Source: Alloalcanivorax marinus
GTDB lineage: Bacteria; Pseudomonadota; Gammaproteobacteria; Pseudomonadales; Alcanivoracaceae
Length of the DNA: 64,000 nucleotides
Assembly (NCBI RefSeq): GCF_016785095.1
Contig: NZ_JAEKJB010000010.1
Span: 186,001 to 250,000, forward strand
Reading direction: 5' to 3'
Part shown: piece by piece, positions 1-8,849 of the stretch
Position numbering within the stretch: position 1 is the first letter of the stretch
Layout: each line of letters opens with the position of its first letter
The notes under the pieces: generated by a model
Database searches by the model: none
The model's input: only the letters and a program-made list of their open reading frames with translations
What the model was told of the DNA's origin: nothing
Translations under genes and position numbers: made by a program

Positions 1-1
1 G

Positions 2-859
2 GCCGGCGCCGGCAACATGGGCACCCTGGCCGCCGGCTATTTACTGGCCGCCGGCCTGCCTGTGATGGTGTTGCGCCGCCATGCCGGCGCCACCCTGGAC
101 AAGACCCTGAGCTTCGAGGACGGCCGGCCCGCGCGCGCGCTGAGCCTGCCGGTGGCGATGCCGGCGGCGCCGATCCGGCGCCTGGTCGTGGCCTGCAAGG
201 CGCCCTGGTCCGCCGCCGCGCTGGACGGGCTGCCACTGGCCCCGGACGCCACCGTGCTGCGCTTGCAGAATGGCCTCGGCAGCCTGGATGGTCTGCTCCC
301 CGAGGGCGCTGATCTGATCGAGGTGGTCACCACCTCGGCGGTGAAGGGCCAGCATCCGGAACACCGGCTGGTGGCGGAGAACGAGACCTGGATGGGGCGC
401 GCCGGGGTCGGGCCGGCTCCAGACTGGTTTCCGCGCCTGGCGGCGGCCTGGCCGGGCCTTGAGTGGACGTCGCCGATCCGCCCCCGGCAATGGCGCAAGC
501 TGGTGGCCAACGCGGTGATCAATCCGCTCACAGGGCTGTACGACGTGCCCAACGGGCAGCTGCTGGAGGCCCCGGACCTGACGGCCCGGGCGGCGCGGCT
601 GGCGGACGAGGCGGACACCCTGCTACGCGCCCTGGACCCGGCCTGGCCCGGCGACTCCCGGGCCCAGGTGATGGCGGTGGCGCGGGCCACCGCCGGCAAT
701 ACCTCTTCCATGCGCGCGGATATGCAGCGCGGCGCGATCACCGAAATCGAGGCAATCAACGGCTGGCTGCTGCGGGAAGCGGACCGGCTGGGCCTGGAGT
801 TGCCGGCCCACCGGGAAATCGTCGCCGCCGTTCGCCAACGCCACCCCTCTCCCCAGTAG
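2..859 (+). CDS. panE: 2-dehydropantoate 2-reductase (ketopantoate reductase), 5'-truncated by window edge
   Basis: NADPH-dependent reduction of ketopantoate to pantoate, a cytosolic step of pantothenate and CoA synthesis. The reading frame is open from base 2 and encodes AGAGNMG before the first ATG at 17. This is the end of the Rossmann glycine-rich NADP motif, so the true start lies upstream of the window. Further along are the catalytic-lysine segment RQWRKLVANAVINPLTG and the C-terminal SSMRADMQRGAITEIEAING segment carrying the substrate-binding Ser/Glu typical of the family. About 285 residues are visible. Family assignment is firm; the substrate could differ in a paralogous ApbA/PanE member. 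Confidence 0.9.
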   Translation, partial: AGAGNMGTLAAGYLLAAGLPVMVLRRHAGATLDKTLSFEDGRPARALSLPVAMPAAPIRRLVVACKAPWSAAALDGLPLAPDATVLRLQNGLGSLDGLLPEGADLIEVVTTSAVKGQHPEHRLVAENETWMGRAGVGPAPDWFPRLAAAWPGLEWTSPIRPRQWRKLVANAVINPLTGLYDVPNGQLLEAPDLTARAARLADEADTLLRALDPAWPGDSRAQVMAVARATAGNTSSMRADMQRGAITEIEAINGWLLREADRLGLELPAHREIVAAVRQRHPSPQ

Positions 860-886
860 GAGCACCGGGCGGCCCCCCCGTGCTCC
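859..886. terminator. Hairpin between convergent genes
   Basis: GGAGCAC at 859-865 pairs with GTGCTCC at 880-886, with further G/C pairing inside. It lies between the convergent panE and adenosyltransferase stop codons. There is no T-tract, so terminator function is only a guess from position. Confidence 0.35.
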
Positions 887-889
887 GCC

Positions 890-1465
890 TTAGCGGTCCC
901 GGCGTTGCACCCACTGCGGTTCCGGGGTGCCGGTACGCTGGTTGATCAGCCGGGCCATCACGAACAGCAGGTCACCGAGGCGGTTGAGCAGCGCCCGGCT
1001 TTCCGGATTGACGGTATCGTCGCCGGTGTTAGCCAGCGTCACCAAGTCGCGCTCGGCGTGACGCGCCAGGGTCCGGCAGTGGTGGCACCAGGCCGCCGCC
1101 GGATGGCCGCCGGGCAGCACGAACTCCCGCAGCGGTGGCAGTTCCGCGTTGAGGGTATCGGCCTGGGATTCCATCTCCACCAGGTCTTCCTCGGTGAGGG
1201 TCACGGTGCCCGGTACCGCCAGTTCACCGCCCAGATCGAACATCAGTTGCTGCACGGTTTCCAGCAGGCCGTCCAGGTCCGGGTCGAGGCCCTTGGCACG
1301 CAACACGCCCAGGGCGCTGTTGAGCTCGTCCAGACTGCCCAGGGCCTGAATCCGGGGGTGGTCCTTGGCCACCCGGGTTCCGTCGGCCAGGCCGGTGCGC
1401 CCATCATCGCCGCTGCGCGTGATCACCCGGTTGATGCGGGTCTTGCCATTGCCGTCATCGCTCAT
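890..1465 (-). CDS. PduO-type ATP:cob(I)alamin adenosyltransferase
   Basis: Transfers the adenosyl group of ATP to cob(I)alamin to make adenosylcobalamin. The 191-residue protein has the PduO/MMAB N-terminal signature TRSGDDGRTGLADGTR (about residues 16-31), which forms the ATP site, then the helical bundle with DELNSALGVL and the C-terminal NPESRALLNRLGDLLFVMAR that shapes the corrin pocket. Length matches the family. It is convergent with panE and divergent from the histidine kinase gene. No cobalamin riboswitch is recognisable in the 199-bp upstream gap. The family is PduO-type, not the CobA/BtuR type. Confidence 0.92.
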   Translation of the reverse strand: MSDDGNGKTRINRVITRSGDDGRTGLADGTRVAKDHPRIQALGSLDELNSALGVLRAKGLDPDLDGLLETVQQLMFDLGGELAVPGTVTLTEEDLVEMESQADTLNAELPPLREFVLPGGHPAAAWCHHCRTLARHAERDLVTLANTGDDTVNPESRALLNRLGDLLFVMARLINQRTGTPEPQWVQRRDR

Positions 1466-1664
1466 AAATCACCGTCCGGATTGGCTTGAGATAAGGGCCT
1501 CATTAGAACCGGGCGAAGCGGGAGTTGAAAGTCCAAAGTTGCCGGATGACGGTCCGTGCACGAACCCCGCCGGTGACGATCTTGAAAGAATGTGCAAGAC
1601 ACTGGGTCCGCCGGCGCCGGGCTCGTAAACTGGCGGCTCACTTCCCGGCAAGGCCGCCGCCGTC

Positions 1665-3029
1665 ATGGGCATTCGCAATAAACTCTTCGTGACCTTCCTG
1701 GCCACTTTCCTGGTGCTGATCCTGGCGGCCAGCGGTTTCTTTTTCTTCGCCTTCGAGCGCAGCCTCAGCAAATACATCGATGAGCGCCAGCAAGCTCAGG
1801 TGGAGCGCCTGGCCGAGCACCTGGGCGTGCTCTACAGCCAGCGCGGCAGCTGGCGCTTCCTGCTGGAGGAGCCCCGCCTGCTGGGGCGGCTGTACTGGCT
1901 GGCCGGCGACCGTGAGACGCGCCGCGAGCGCGGCGACGACAAGCGCCCGGATGCCCCCCCCCGCCACCTCACCCTGCTGACGCCGAACAAACGCCCGCTG
2001 CTGGGCCCGCCGCCGCCATCACGGCTGAGCCAGCAAGTGCCGATCCACGCCGGCGGCGAGCTGGTGGGCTGGCTCGCCTACCCGGACCAGGAGGCGATCC
2101 GCGACAAGCTGGACCGTCGCTTTCAGGAACGCCTGCTGCGCTTCATGGCCACCATGGCGGTGGTCGGCCTGGTGCTGTCGCTGCTGGTGTCCTGGTTACT
2201 GGCGCGTCACCTGGTGGCACCGGTCACCGCGCTGACCCGCCACACCCGGCGTCTGCGAGAAGGGGAGTACGAAGCGCGGCTGACCAGCCAGCGCCGCGAT
2301 GAGCTGGGCGAGTTGATCCGCCATGTGAACGGCCTGGGTGAGCGCCTCGACCAGGGCCGGCGCGCCCGTCAGCGTTGGTTTTCGGACATCGCCCATGAGC
2401 TGCGCACGCCGCTGTCGGTGCTGCAGGGTGAACTGGAGGCCATGGTCGATGGCGTGCGGCCGCTCAACCAGGACGGCATCGCCGCTCTGGAAGCCCAGGT
2501 GCGCCAGCTCACCCACCTGGTCAACGACCTGCATGATCTGGCCCTCGCCGACGGCGGCAATCTGCGCTACCACTTCCGCCCGCTGGACCTGGACAGCCTG
2601 TGCGAGGACGCCGTGGACGCGGTGCGCCCCGCTCTGGAGCGACGCCAGGTGAGTCTGGAGACGACGCTGCCCGCGGCGCCCATCAGCGGCGACCCGGTGC
2701 GGCTGCGCCAGTTGTTGGATAATCTGCTGCAAAACAGCCTCAAGTACACCGACCCGGGCGGTCGAGTGCGGCTGGAGCTGGAGGCCGAAGGCGACCAGTG
2801 GCGGCTGACCCTGGACGACAGCGCGCCCGGGGTGCCGGACGAGGCACTGCCGCGCCTGTTCGACCACCTCTATCGGGTGGAAAGCTCGCGCAACCGGGAC
2901 ACCGGTGGCGCCGGCCTGGGGCTGGCCATCGGCCAGCGTATCGTGGAGGCCCATGGTGGCACGATGAGCGCGGCCCACAGCCCGCTGGGCGGGCTGCGTA
3001 TCATCGTGCGCCTGCCGAGCGGCTCGTAG
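1665..3029 (+). CDS. Two-component sensor histidine kinase, BaeS-like
   Basis: Inner-membrane sensor that autophosphorylates and passes phosphate to the regulator encoded just downstream. The 454 residues read TM1 (about 7-28), a periplasmic domain of about 130 residues with a proline-rich stretch, TM2 (about 159-180), a HAMP segment, the H-box DIAHELRTPLS with His244, the N-box LLDNLLQNSLKYT and the G-box GGAGLGLAIGQRIVEAHGG. The architecture is close to BaeS/CpxA-type envelope-stress sensors. The stop codon lies inside a REP-like palindrome. The ligand is unknown. The kinase gene precedes the regulator gene, the reverse of many such operons. Confidence 0.9.
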   Translation: MGIRNKLFVTFLATFLVLILAASGFFFFAFERSLSKYIDERQQAQVERLAEHLGVLYSQRGSWRFLLEEPRLLGRLYWLAGDRETRRERGDDKRPDAPPRHLTLLTPNKRPLLGPPPPSRLSQQVPIHAGGELVGWLAYPDQEAIRDKLDRRFQERLLRFMATMAVVGLVLSLLVSWLLARHLVAPVTALTRHTRRLREGEYEARLTSQRRDELGELIRHVNGLGERLDQGRRARQRWFSDIAHELRTPLSVLQGELEAMVDGVRPLNQDGIAALEAQVRQLTHLVNDLHDLALADGGNLRYHFRPLDLDSLCEDAVDAVRPALERRQVSLETTLPAAPISGDPVRLRQLLDNLLQNSLKYTDPGGRVRLELEAEGDQWRLTLDDSAPGVPDEALPRLFDHLYRVESSRNRDTGGAGLGLAIGQRIVEAHGGTMSAAHSPLGGLRIIVRLPSGS

Positions 3030-3051
3030 GAGCGGCTACAGCCGCTCCTAC
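3026..3051. repeat. REP-like palindrome overlapping the kinase stop codon
   Basis: GTAGGAGCGGCT, a 2-nt centre, then AGCCGCTCCTAC: a perfect inverted repeat with 12-bp arms. It belongs to the GTAGGAGCG family seen many times in the window and includes the TAG stop of the kinase gene (3027-3029). The hairpin sits between kinase and regulator and may affect mRNA stability or coupling. Confidence 0.85.
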
Positions 3052-3116
3052 GGGGCTGGCGGAACCCTGCGCGGCAGGGCGCCCCAGGCAAAGGGGCTCA
3101 AATAAAGGAAACCGGA

Positions 3117-3800
3117 ATGACGAACATTCTGATCGTGGAGGACGAGCCCCGGCTCGCGGAGTTGCTGGCCGATTATCTGCGCCACAGCCATTTTCAGCCC
3201 GAGCACACCGCCAGCGCCGTGGAGGCGGAACGGCGGGTGCGCGAGGGCCACTTCGACGCCGTGCTGCTGGACCTGATGCTGCCCGATGGCGATGGCATGG
3301 AGGTGTGCAAGGCGATCCGCCGCTTCTCCGAGGTGCCGGTGTTGATGATCACTGCCCGGGTCGAGGAGGTAGACCGTCTGCTGGGCCTGGAGATCGGTGC
3401 CGACGACTACATTTGCAAGCCGTTCAGCCCCCGCGAGGTGGTGGCCCGGGTCAAGGCGGTGCTGCGCCGCGCGCGGGGTGAACCCCGCGACCAGGAAGCC
3501 GGGCTGACCCTGGACCGGCACCGCTTCGAGGCGGTGCACGGCGAAGCCCGGGTGGCGTTGACCGCCATCGAATTCGAACTGCTCGCCACCCTGGCCCGCC
3601 AACCCGGTCGGATCTGGAGCCGCGACCGCCTCATGGACGTGATCTACCCGGACCACCGGGTGGTGTCCGACCGCACCATCGACAGCCACATCCGCAAGCT
3701 ACGCCGCAAGCTGAGCGAGGGCCTGGGCGGTGATCACGATTGGATCGGCAGCGTGTACGGGGTCGGTTACCGGTTGCAGACGCCGGAGGAAAACGCCTAG
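3117..3800 (+). CDS. Response regulator, OmpR/BaeR family
   Basis: DNA-binding response regulator paired with the upstream kinase. Residues 1-120 are a receiver domain with acidic pocket E8-D9, phospho-acceptor D52 (LLDLMLPDGDG), T79 and K101 (CKPFSP). Residues about 130-222 form an OmpR winged helix ending in SVYGVGYRL. The total of 227 residues is normal. The gene lies 87 bp after the kinase, with the palindrome at 3026-3051 between them, and 136 bp before a Spy-like periplasmic protein gene, a plausible target. Its BaeR-like character is inferred from overall similarity, so no symbol is assigned. Confidence 0.92.
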   Translation: MTNILIVEDEPRLAELLADYLRHSHFQPEHTASAVEAERRVREGHFDAVLLDLMLPDGDGMEVCKAIRRFSEVPVLMITARVEEVDRLLGLEIGADDYICKPFSPREVVARVKAVLRRARGEPRDQEAGLTLDRHRFEAVHGEARVALTAIEFELLATLARQPGRIWSRDRLMDVIYPDHRVVSDRTIDSHIRKLRRKLSEGLGGDHDWIGSVYGVGYRLQTPEENA

Positions 3801-3807
3801 CGGGCTA

Positions 3808-3829
3808 TCGCGACTGAAGTCGCTCCTAC
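3808..3829. repeat. REP-like element (TCGCGACT...CGCTCCTAC)
   Basis: Single copy of the family in inverted orientation. ACT and AGT arms extend the CGCGA and TCGC ends into a short stem. It lies in the gap between the regulator and the Spy-like gene. Confidence 0.8.
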
Positions 3830-3936
3830 CGCGAAGCTTCCACGGTTCGTGCATCCTTGATGCACATTGCCGGGCGATACTGATTACAACGCCGGCATGG
3901 GCCGGCCTTGAACAGCATCACCCAAGGAGGTTCACC

Positions 3937-4272
3937 ATGAAAAAAGTCACGACCCTCGCCCTGGTTCTCCTCACCGGCGCCACCCTGGCCGGCACCGTCA
4001 GCGCCGAGCCGCCCCGCGGCCCGCAACCGGAACGGATGGTGGAGCACATGAGCCGCCAGTTGGACCTCACCGAGGACCAGCAAGCCCGCATGAAGACGAT
4101 CTTCGAGGAGCAGGGCGAAAAAATGCGCGCCCTGCATGAGGAAACCCGCCAGCGCATCGACGGCGTGCTCACCAAGGAGCAGCGCGCCAAGGCGGAGGAA
4201 CTGCGCGAGGAGCGCAAGGAAAAATGGGAAGCGCGCAAGGACAAGATGAAGGAGCGCCGCGACCCGCGCTGA
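3937..4272 (+). CDS. Spy/CpxP-like periplasmic LTxxQ protein
   Basis: Small periplasmic protein of 111 residues. A signal peptide (MKKVTTLALVLLTGATLAGTVSA) is followed by an all-helical, highly charged body with an LTEDQQARM (LTxxQ) motif and a second LTKEQRAKAEELR, the hallmark of Spy/CpxP chaperone-like proteins. The start is set by a strong AAGGAGG at 3924-3930, seven bases before the ATG. A longer frame from 3730 overlaps the regulator gene and is not used. Its position after an envelope-type kinase and regulator suggests it is a stress effector or feedback inhibitor of the sensor, as for CpxP (inference). Confidence 0.85.
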   Translation: MKKVTTLALVLLTGATLAGTVSAEPPRGPQPERMVEHMSRQLDLTEDQQARMKTIFEEQGEKMRALHEETRQRIDGVLTKEQRAKAEELREERKEKWEARKDKMKERRDPR

Positions 4273-4294
4273 TCGACAACCTTGCTGAAACGAG

Positions 4295-4325
4295 AAAGCC
4301 CCGACCGTCAGGCCGGGGCTTTTTT
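4295..4325 (+). terminator. Rho-independent terminator, probably bidirectional
   Basis: AGCCCCGACC, a GTCA loop and GGCCGGGGCT form a 10-bp stem with one mismatch, followed by TTTTTT on the plus strand. It sits between the convergent Spy-like gene and aceF. The complement also carries a short T-rich end, so it could serve both. Confidence 0.88.
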
Positions 4326-4351
4326 CGTGGCGGGTGCCCCGCGGGTACACG

Positions 4352-6097
4352 TTACAGCAACGCCCGCCGCATATCACTCAACAGCTGACTCAGATAGCTG
4401 GTGAAGCGGGCCGCGTCGGCGCCATCGATCACGCGGTGATCGTAGGACAGCGACAACGGCAGCGTCAGGCGCGGCTGGAACGTCTTGCCGTCCCACACCG
4501 GCTTGGTGTCGGAACGGCTGACACCCAGGATCGCCACCTCCGGCCAGTTGACGATGGGGGTAAAGGCGGTACCGCCGATACCACCCAGCGACGAGATGCT
4601 GAAGGTGGCGCCCTTCATGTCCGCCGGTGACAGCTTGCGGTCCCGGGCCTTGCCGGCCAGCTCGCCCATTTCCAGGGCGATGTCCTTAAGCCCCTTCTTG
4701 TCGGCGTCGCGAATCACCGGCACCACCAGACCATTGGGCGTGTCCACGGCGATACCAATGTGCACGTAGTCCTTCATGATCAGGGCTTCGCCGCCCAGCT
4801 CCAGGGAGCTGTTGAAGCGCGGAAATTCCCGCAGCGCATTGGCGCATGCCTTGACCAGGAACGCCAGCATGGTGAGCTTGACGCCCTCCTTCTCCAGCGC
4901 CTTGTTCTGGCTCTTGCGGAAAGCTTCCAGCTCGGTGATGTCGGCTTCGTCGAACTGGGTCACATGGGGAATCGTGATCCAGCTTCGGTGCAGGTTCTTG
5001 GCCGCCACCTTGCGCAGCTTGTTGAGCTCCTGGCGTTCCACCGGGCCGAACTCGCTGAAGTCGATCTCCGGCAGGTCCGGCATGCCCGCGCCACCGGCAG
5101 CGGGCGGGTTCTCCAGCCGCTGCTTGATCAGCGCGTGCACATCTTCCTTGAGAATACGTTCCTTGGGCCCGCTGGGCGTGACGTCGGCCAGATCGATGCC
5201 GGTTTCCCGGGCCAGCTTGCGCACCGCCGGGCCGGCATGCACCGAGGCCGAAGGCTTGCCCTCGACCCGCTCCGGGGTTTCCGGCGCGACGCTCTGGCGG
5301 CCGGCTTCCGAGGGCTTCTCGTCCAGGTCGGATTTGCGGGAGCGGGCCGCTTTCGCGTCACGGTCTTCCTTCGCGGCGGATTTTTCCGAGGACTGTTTCT
5401 CCGACGCCGGTTTCCGCGAAGCGCCTTTGTCGGAGGCTTGTTCCCCGGAGCCACCGGCGGTTTCCAGCTCCATCAGGTCGCTGCCGGTGCCGATCTTGTC
5501 ACCCACCTTCACCAGCAGCTTCTTCACCGTGCCCGCCTCCGGCGAGGGCACTTCCAGGGAGGCCTTGTCGGATTCGATCACCAGAATGGTCTGCTCGGCC
5601 TCGACGCTGTCGCCCTCGGCCACGTTGATCTCGATGATCTCGGCGGCATCGATGTCGCCCAAGTCCGGCGCCGCCACCGTGCGGGTGCCGCCCTTGGAGG
5701 CCGGGGCTTTTTTGGCGTCGTCGTTGTCGGCGGCGGCGTCATCGGCGGTGCCGCTTTCGGCCTCGTCGTTTTCGCGACTAAAGTCGCTCCTACCGGCCTG
5801 CTCATCGGCTCCGGACTCTTCTGTAGGAGCGGCGATATCCGCCTCACCGGCGTCGTCACCGGCCACGTCCAGGTCCAGGAGCGGGTCGCCCTCCTTCACC
5901 TGGTCGCCGGCTTTGACTTTCAATTCCAGTACCGTGCCCGCCTTCGGGCAGGGCACTTCCAGCGACGCCTTGTCGGACTCCAGCACCACGATGGTGTCTT
6001 CGGCCTCGACGGTATCGCCTTTTTTTACGGACACCTCAATGACGTCAACAGGATCACTGCTGCCGACATCGGGTACCCGGATGGTTTCCTTGCTCAC
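4352..6097 (-). CDS. aceF: Pyruvate dehydrogenase E2, dihydrolipoamide acetyltransferase
   Basis: Acetyl transfer from lipoyl groups to CoA in the pyruvate dehydrogenase complex core. The 581 residues contain two lipoyl domains, each with ESDKASLEVP around the lipoylated lysine (near 43 and 178), separated by acidic/alanine-rich linkers. A peripheral-subunit-binding domain (AVRKLARETGIDLADVTPSG) and a catalytic domain ending in LSYDHRVIDGADAARF, with the HxxxD pair, follow. It starts 20 bp after the aceE stop with an AAGGAG site. The first linker carries AGRSDFSREN and EADIAAPTEES, encoded by an inverted pair of REP-like elements, an unusual insertion into a coding sequence. Confidence 0.96.
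   Translation of the reverse strand: MSKETIRVPDVGSSDPVDVIEVSVKKGDTVEAEDTIVVLESDKASLEVPCPKAGTVLELKVKAGDQVKEGDPLLDLDVAGDDAGEADIAAPTEESGADEQAGRSDFSRENDEAESGTADDAAADNDDAKKAPASKGGTRTVAAPDLGDIDAAEIIEINVAEGDSVEAEQTILVIESDKASLEVPSPEAGTVKKLLVKVGDKIGTGSDLMELETAGGSGEQASDKGASRKPASEKQSSEKSAAKEDRDAKAARSRKSDLDEKPSEAGRQSVAPETPERVEGKPSASVHAGPAVRKLARETGIDLADVTPSGPKERILKEDVHALIKQRLENPPAAGGAGMPDLPEIDFSEFGPVERQELNKLRKVAAKNLHRSWITIPHVTQFDEADITELEAFRKSQNKALEKEGVKLTMLAFLVKACANALREFPRFNSSLELGGEALIMKDYVHIGIAVDTPNGLVVPVIRDADKKGLKDIALEMGELAGKARDRKLSPADMKGATFSISSLGGIGGTAFTPIVNWPEVAILGVSRSDTKPVWDGKTFQPRLTLPLSLSYDHRVIDGADAARFTSYLSQLLSDMRRALL
5772..5841. repeat. Inverted pair of REP-like elements inside aceF
   Basis: TCGCGACTAAAGTCGCTCCTAC at 5772-5793 faces GTAGGAGCGGCGATATCCGC starting at 5823; the second copy is degenerate. 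On the aceF strand both are read in frame without stops. They fall in the flexible linker between the two lipoyl domains. Confidence 0.85.
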
Positions 6098-6117
6098 AGG
6101 TCACTCCTTCTGAGAGT

Positions 6118-8787
6118 TCAGTGCGTCACCGGATAGGGTTTTTCCGGATCAATGCCATATTTCTTGATCGCCTCCTTGACGGTGGCGGCGTCCAGTTCGC
6201 CTTGGTCACGCAGCGCGCTGAGGGCCGCCAGCACCACGAAGTAACGGTCCACTTCGAAAAAGCTGCGCAGCTTGGCGCGGGAGTCGCTGCGACCATAGCC
6301 GTCGGTGCCGAGCACCGTGTAGGGCGCTTTCACCCAGGGGCGGATCTGGTCGGCATAGGCCTTGATGTAGTCGGTGGAGGCGATCACCGGGCCCTGGCGC
6401 TTGTCCAGGCACTGCTCCACCCAGGTGGGAGCCACTTTCATATCCGGCTTGAGCATACGGTCGCGGTCGGCGCGCAGCCCTTCGCGGCGCAGTTCGTTGA
6501 AGCTGGTCACGCTCCACACGTCGGCGGCCACGCCGAAGTCCTCGCGCAGCAGCTCGGCGGCCGCTTCCACCTCACGCAGGATGGTGCCGGAACCCAGCAG
6601 TTGCACGCGCTTGGCTTTCTTACCGCTCTTGTCCTTGCCTTCGCGCAGCAGGTACATGCCCTTGCGGATACCTTCCTCGGCGCCCTTGGGCATGGCGCCG
6701 TGCTGGTAGTTCTCGTTCATCAGGGTGAGGTAGTAGTACACGTTCTCATGGTCCTGATACATGCGGCGCAGGCCGTCCTGCAGAATCACCGCCAGCTCGT
6801 AGGCATAGGTGGGATCGTAGCTCACGCAGTTGGGGATGGTGCTGGTCAGGATATGGCTGTGGCCATCCTGATGCTGCAGGCCCTCGCCGTTCAGCGTGGT
6901 ACGCCCGGCGGTACCGCCCAGCAGGAAGCCCCGGGCCTGGCTATCGCCGGCCGCCCACCACAGGTCACCGGTGCGCTGCGGTCCGAACATGGAGTAGTAG
7001 ATGAAGAACGGGATCAGCGTGAAGTCATGCACGCTGTAGCTGGTGGCGGCGGCGATCCAGGCGCTCATGGCGCCGGCTTCGTTGATGCCCTCCTCCAGAA
7101 TCTGGCCCTTCTTGTCTTCCCGGTAGAACATCATCTGGCCGGAATCCTCCGGCTCGTACTGCTGGCCCTTGGAAGAATAGATGCCCAATTGCCGGAACAT
7201 GCCTTCCATGCCGAAGGTACGGGCTTCGTCCGGGACGATCGGCACCACGCGCTTGCCCAGATTCTTGTCCTTGATCAGGGCGCTGAGCATGCGCACGAAC
7301 GCCATGGTGGTGGACAGCTCACGGTCGCCACTGCCCTCCAGGAAGTTCTGGAAGATATCCAGTTCCGGCACCGTCAGCGACTGGCTGGCCTCGCGCCGGC
7401 GCACCGGCATGTAGCCGCCCAGCTTCTCGCGCTGCTCGTTCATGTAGCGCAATTCCGGGGAATCGACGCCCGGGTGGTAATAGGGCAGCTCCTTGAGCTG
7501 ATCGTCATCGAGGGGTATGTCGAAGCGGTCGCGGAATTCCTTGAGGCTGTCCAGATCCATCTTCTTCATCTGGTGGGCCTTGTTGACCGCCTCGCCGGCG
7601 CCGGTGGCGTAGCCCTTCACGGTTTTCGCCAGAATCACCGTGGGCTTGTCGCTGTTCACCGCCTGGTGGTAGGCCGCGTAGACCTTGAACGGGTCGTGGC
7701 CGCCACGGTTGAGGCGATACACGTCTTCATCGCTCATGTGCTCGACCATTTTCTTCAGCTCCGGGTACTTGCCGAAGAAATGCTCGCGGGTGTAGGCGCC
7801 GCCTTCTTTCTTGTAGACCTGGTACTCACCGTCCACCGCTTCTTCCATGCGGCGGCGCAGCAGACCTTGGGAATCCTTCTCCAGCAGCGGGTCCCAGAGC
7901 CGGCCCCAGACCACCTTGATCACGTTCCAGCCGGCGCCACGGAACAGGCTTTCCAGCTCCTGGATGATCTTGCCGTTGCCGCGCACCGGGCCGTCCAGGC
8001 GCTGCAGGTTACAGTTAACCACGAACACCAGGTTGTCGAGTTGCTCACGACCGGCCATGGACAGCGCGCCCAGGGATTCCGGCTCGTCCATCTCGCCATC
8101 GCCCAGGAACGCCCAGACTTTGCGTTTGCGGTCCGGGATCAGCTCCCGGTTCTGCAGATACTTCATGACGTAGGCCTGGTAGATGGCCTGCATCGGGCCG
8201 AGCCCCATGGACACCGTGGGGAATTGCCAGAAGTCGGGCATCAGCCAGGGGTGCGGGTAGGAGGACAAACCTTCGCCATCCACCTCGCGGCGGAAGTTGT
8301 CCATCTGCTTCTCGCTGATGCGCCCTTCCAAATAGGCCCGCGCATAAATACCCGGCGCCGAGTGGCCCTGGTAATAGACCAGGTCACCGGGATTGTCGTC
8401 GTGCGGAGCGCGGAAAAAATGACTGAAACCGATGTCGTAGAGGGTGGCCGAGGACGCGAAGCTGGCGATGTGCCCGCCCAGTTCATCGTCGTTGAGGTTG
8501 GCCTTGGCCACCATGGCCAGCGCGTTCCAGCGAATCAGGGAACGGATACGGCGTTCCATGTAGATATCACCGGGAATCGGCGCTTCGTCCTTGGGCGCGA
8601 TGGTGTTCAGGTAGGGGGTGTTGAGGTGGGTCCGAATCGCGCCCTGTTCCTGGGCTTCGTTGGTGAGGGTTTCCAGCAGCCAGGTGGCCCGTTCCGGCCC
8701 CTCCCGCTCGAGCACCGATTCCAGGGCCTCGAGCCACTCCCGCGTTTCCGCCGGATCGACATCGTCGAAGAAGTTTCTTTTCTGCAT
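6118..8787 (-). CDS. aceE: Pyruvate dehydrogenase E1 component, homodimeric type
   Basis: Thiamine-diphosphate-dependent decarboxylation of pyruvate and acetylation of E2 lipoyl groups. The start is taken at the ATG at 8787 (MQKRNFFDDVDPAETREWLE), which aligns with the known AceE N-terminus and has an AAAGGAC ribosome site; a 16-residue upstream extension is possible but unlikely. The 889 residues include the ThDP-binding GDGEMDEPES...NCNLQRLDGP motif and the GGTAGRTTLNGEGLQHQDGHS segment. It is transcribed ahead of aceF. No pdhR-type regulator is adjacent. An ampE terminator lies upstream. Confidence 0.97.
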   Translation of the reverse strand: MQKRNFFDDVDPAETREWLEALESVLEREGPERATWLLETLTNEAQEQGAIRTHLNTPYLNTIAPKDEAPIPGDIYMERRIRSLIRWNALAMVAKANLNDDELGGHIASFASSATLYDIGFSHFFRAPHDDNPGDLVYYQGHSAPGIYARAYLEGRISEKQMDNFRREVDGEGLSSYPHPWLMPDFWQFPTVSMGLGPMQAIYQAYVMKYLQNRELIPDRKRKVWAFLGDGEMDEPESLGALSMAGREQLDNLVFVVNCNLQRLDGPVRGNGKIIQELESLFRGAGWNVIKVVWGRLWDPLLEKDSQGLLRRRMEEAVDGEYQVYKKEGGAYTREHFFGKYPELKKMVEHMSDEDVYRLNRGGHDPFKVYAAYHQAVNSDKPTVILAKTVKGYATGAGEAVNKAHQMKKMDLDSLKEFRDRFDIPLDDDQLKELPYYHPGVDSPELRYMNEQREKLGGYMPVRRREASQSLTVPELDIFQNFLEGSGDRELSTTMAFVRMLSALIKDKNLGKRVVPIVPDEARTFGMEGMFRQLGIYSSKGQQYEPEDSGQMMFYREDKKGQILEEGINEAGAMSAWIAAATSYSVHDFTLIPFFIYYSMFGPQRTGDLWWAAGDSQARGFLLGGTAGRTTLNGEGLQHQDGHSHILTSTIPNCVSYDPTYAYELAVILQDGLRRMYQDHENVYYYLTLMNENYQHGAMPKGAEEGIRKGMYLLREGKDKSGKKAKRVQLLGSGTILREVEAAAELLREDFGVAADVWSVTSFNELRREGLRADRDRMLKPDMKVAPTWVEQCLDKRQGPVIASTDYIKAYADQIRPWVKAPYTVLGTDGYGRSDSRAKLRSFFEVDRYFVVLAALSALRDQGELDAATVKEAIKKYGIDPEKPYPVTH

Positions 8788-8849
8788 GGGCGTGCGTCCT
8801 TTATCGCGTTGCCAAAGCCGGCGCGGGATCGCCACGCCGACATGGGTAA

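Noticed and set aside
1466..1664. Possible cobalamin riboswitch before the adenosyltransferase gene
   Set aside because: No B12-box-like conserved segment was seen in the 199-bp gap.
3730..3936. Upstream extension of the Spy-like gene
   Set aside because: It overlaps the regulator gene. The ATG at 3937 has a strong AAGGAGG site and begins a signal peptide.
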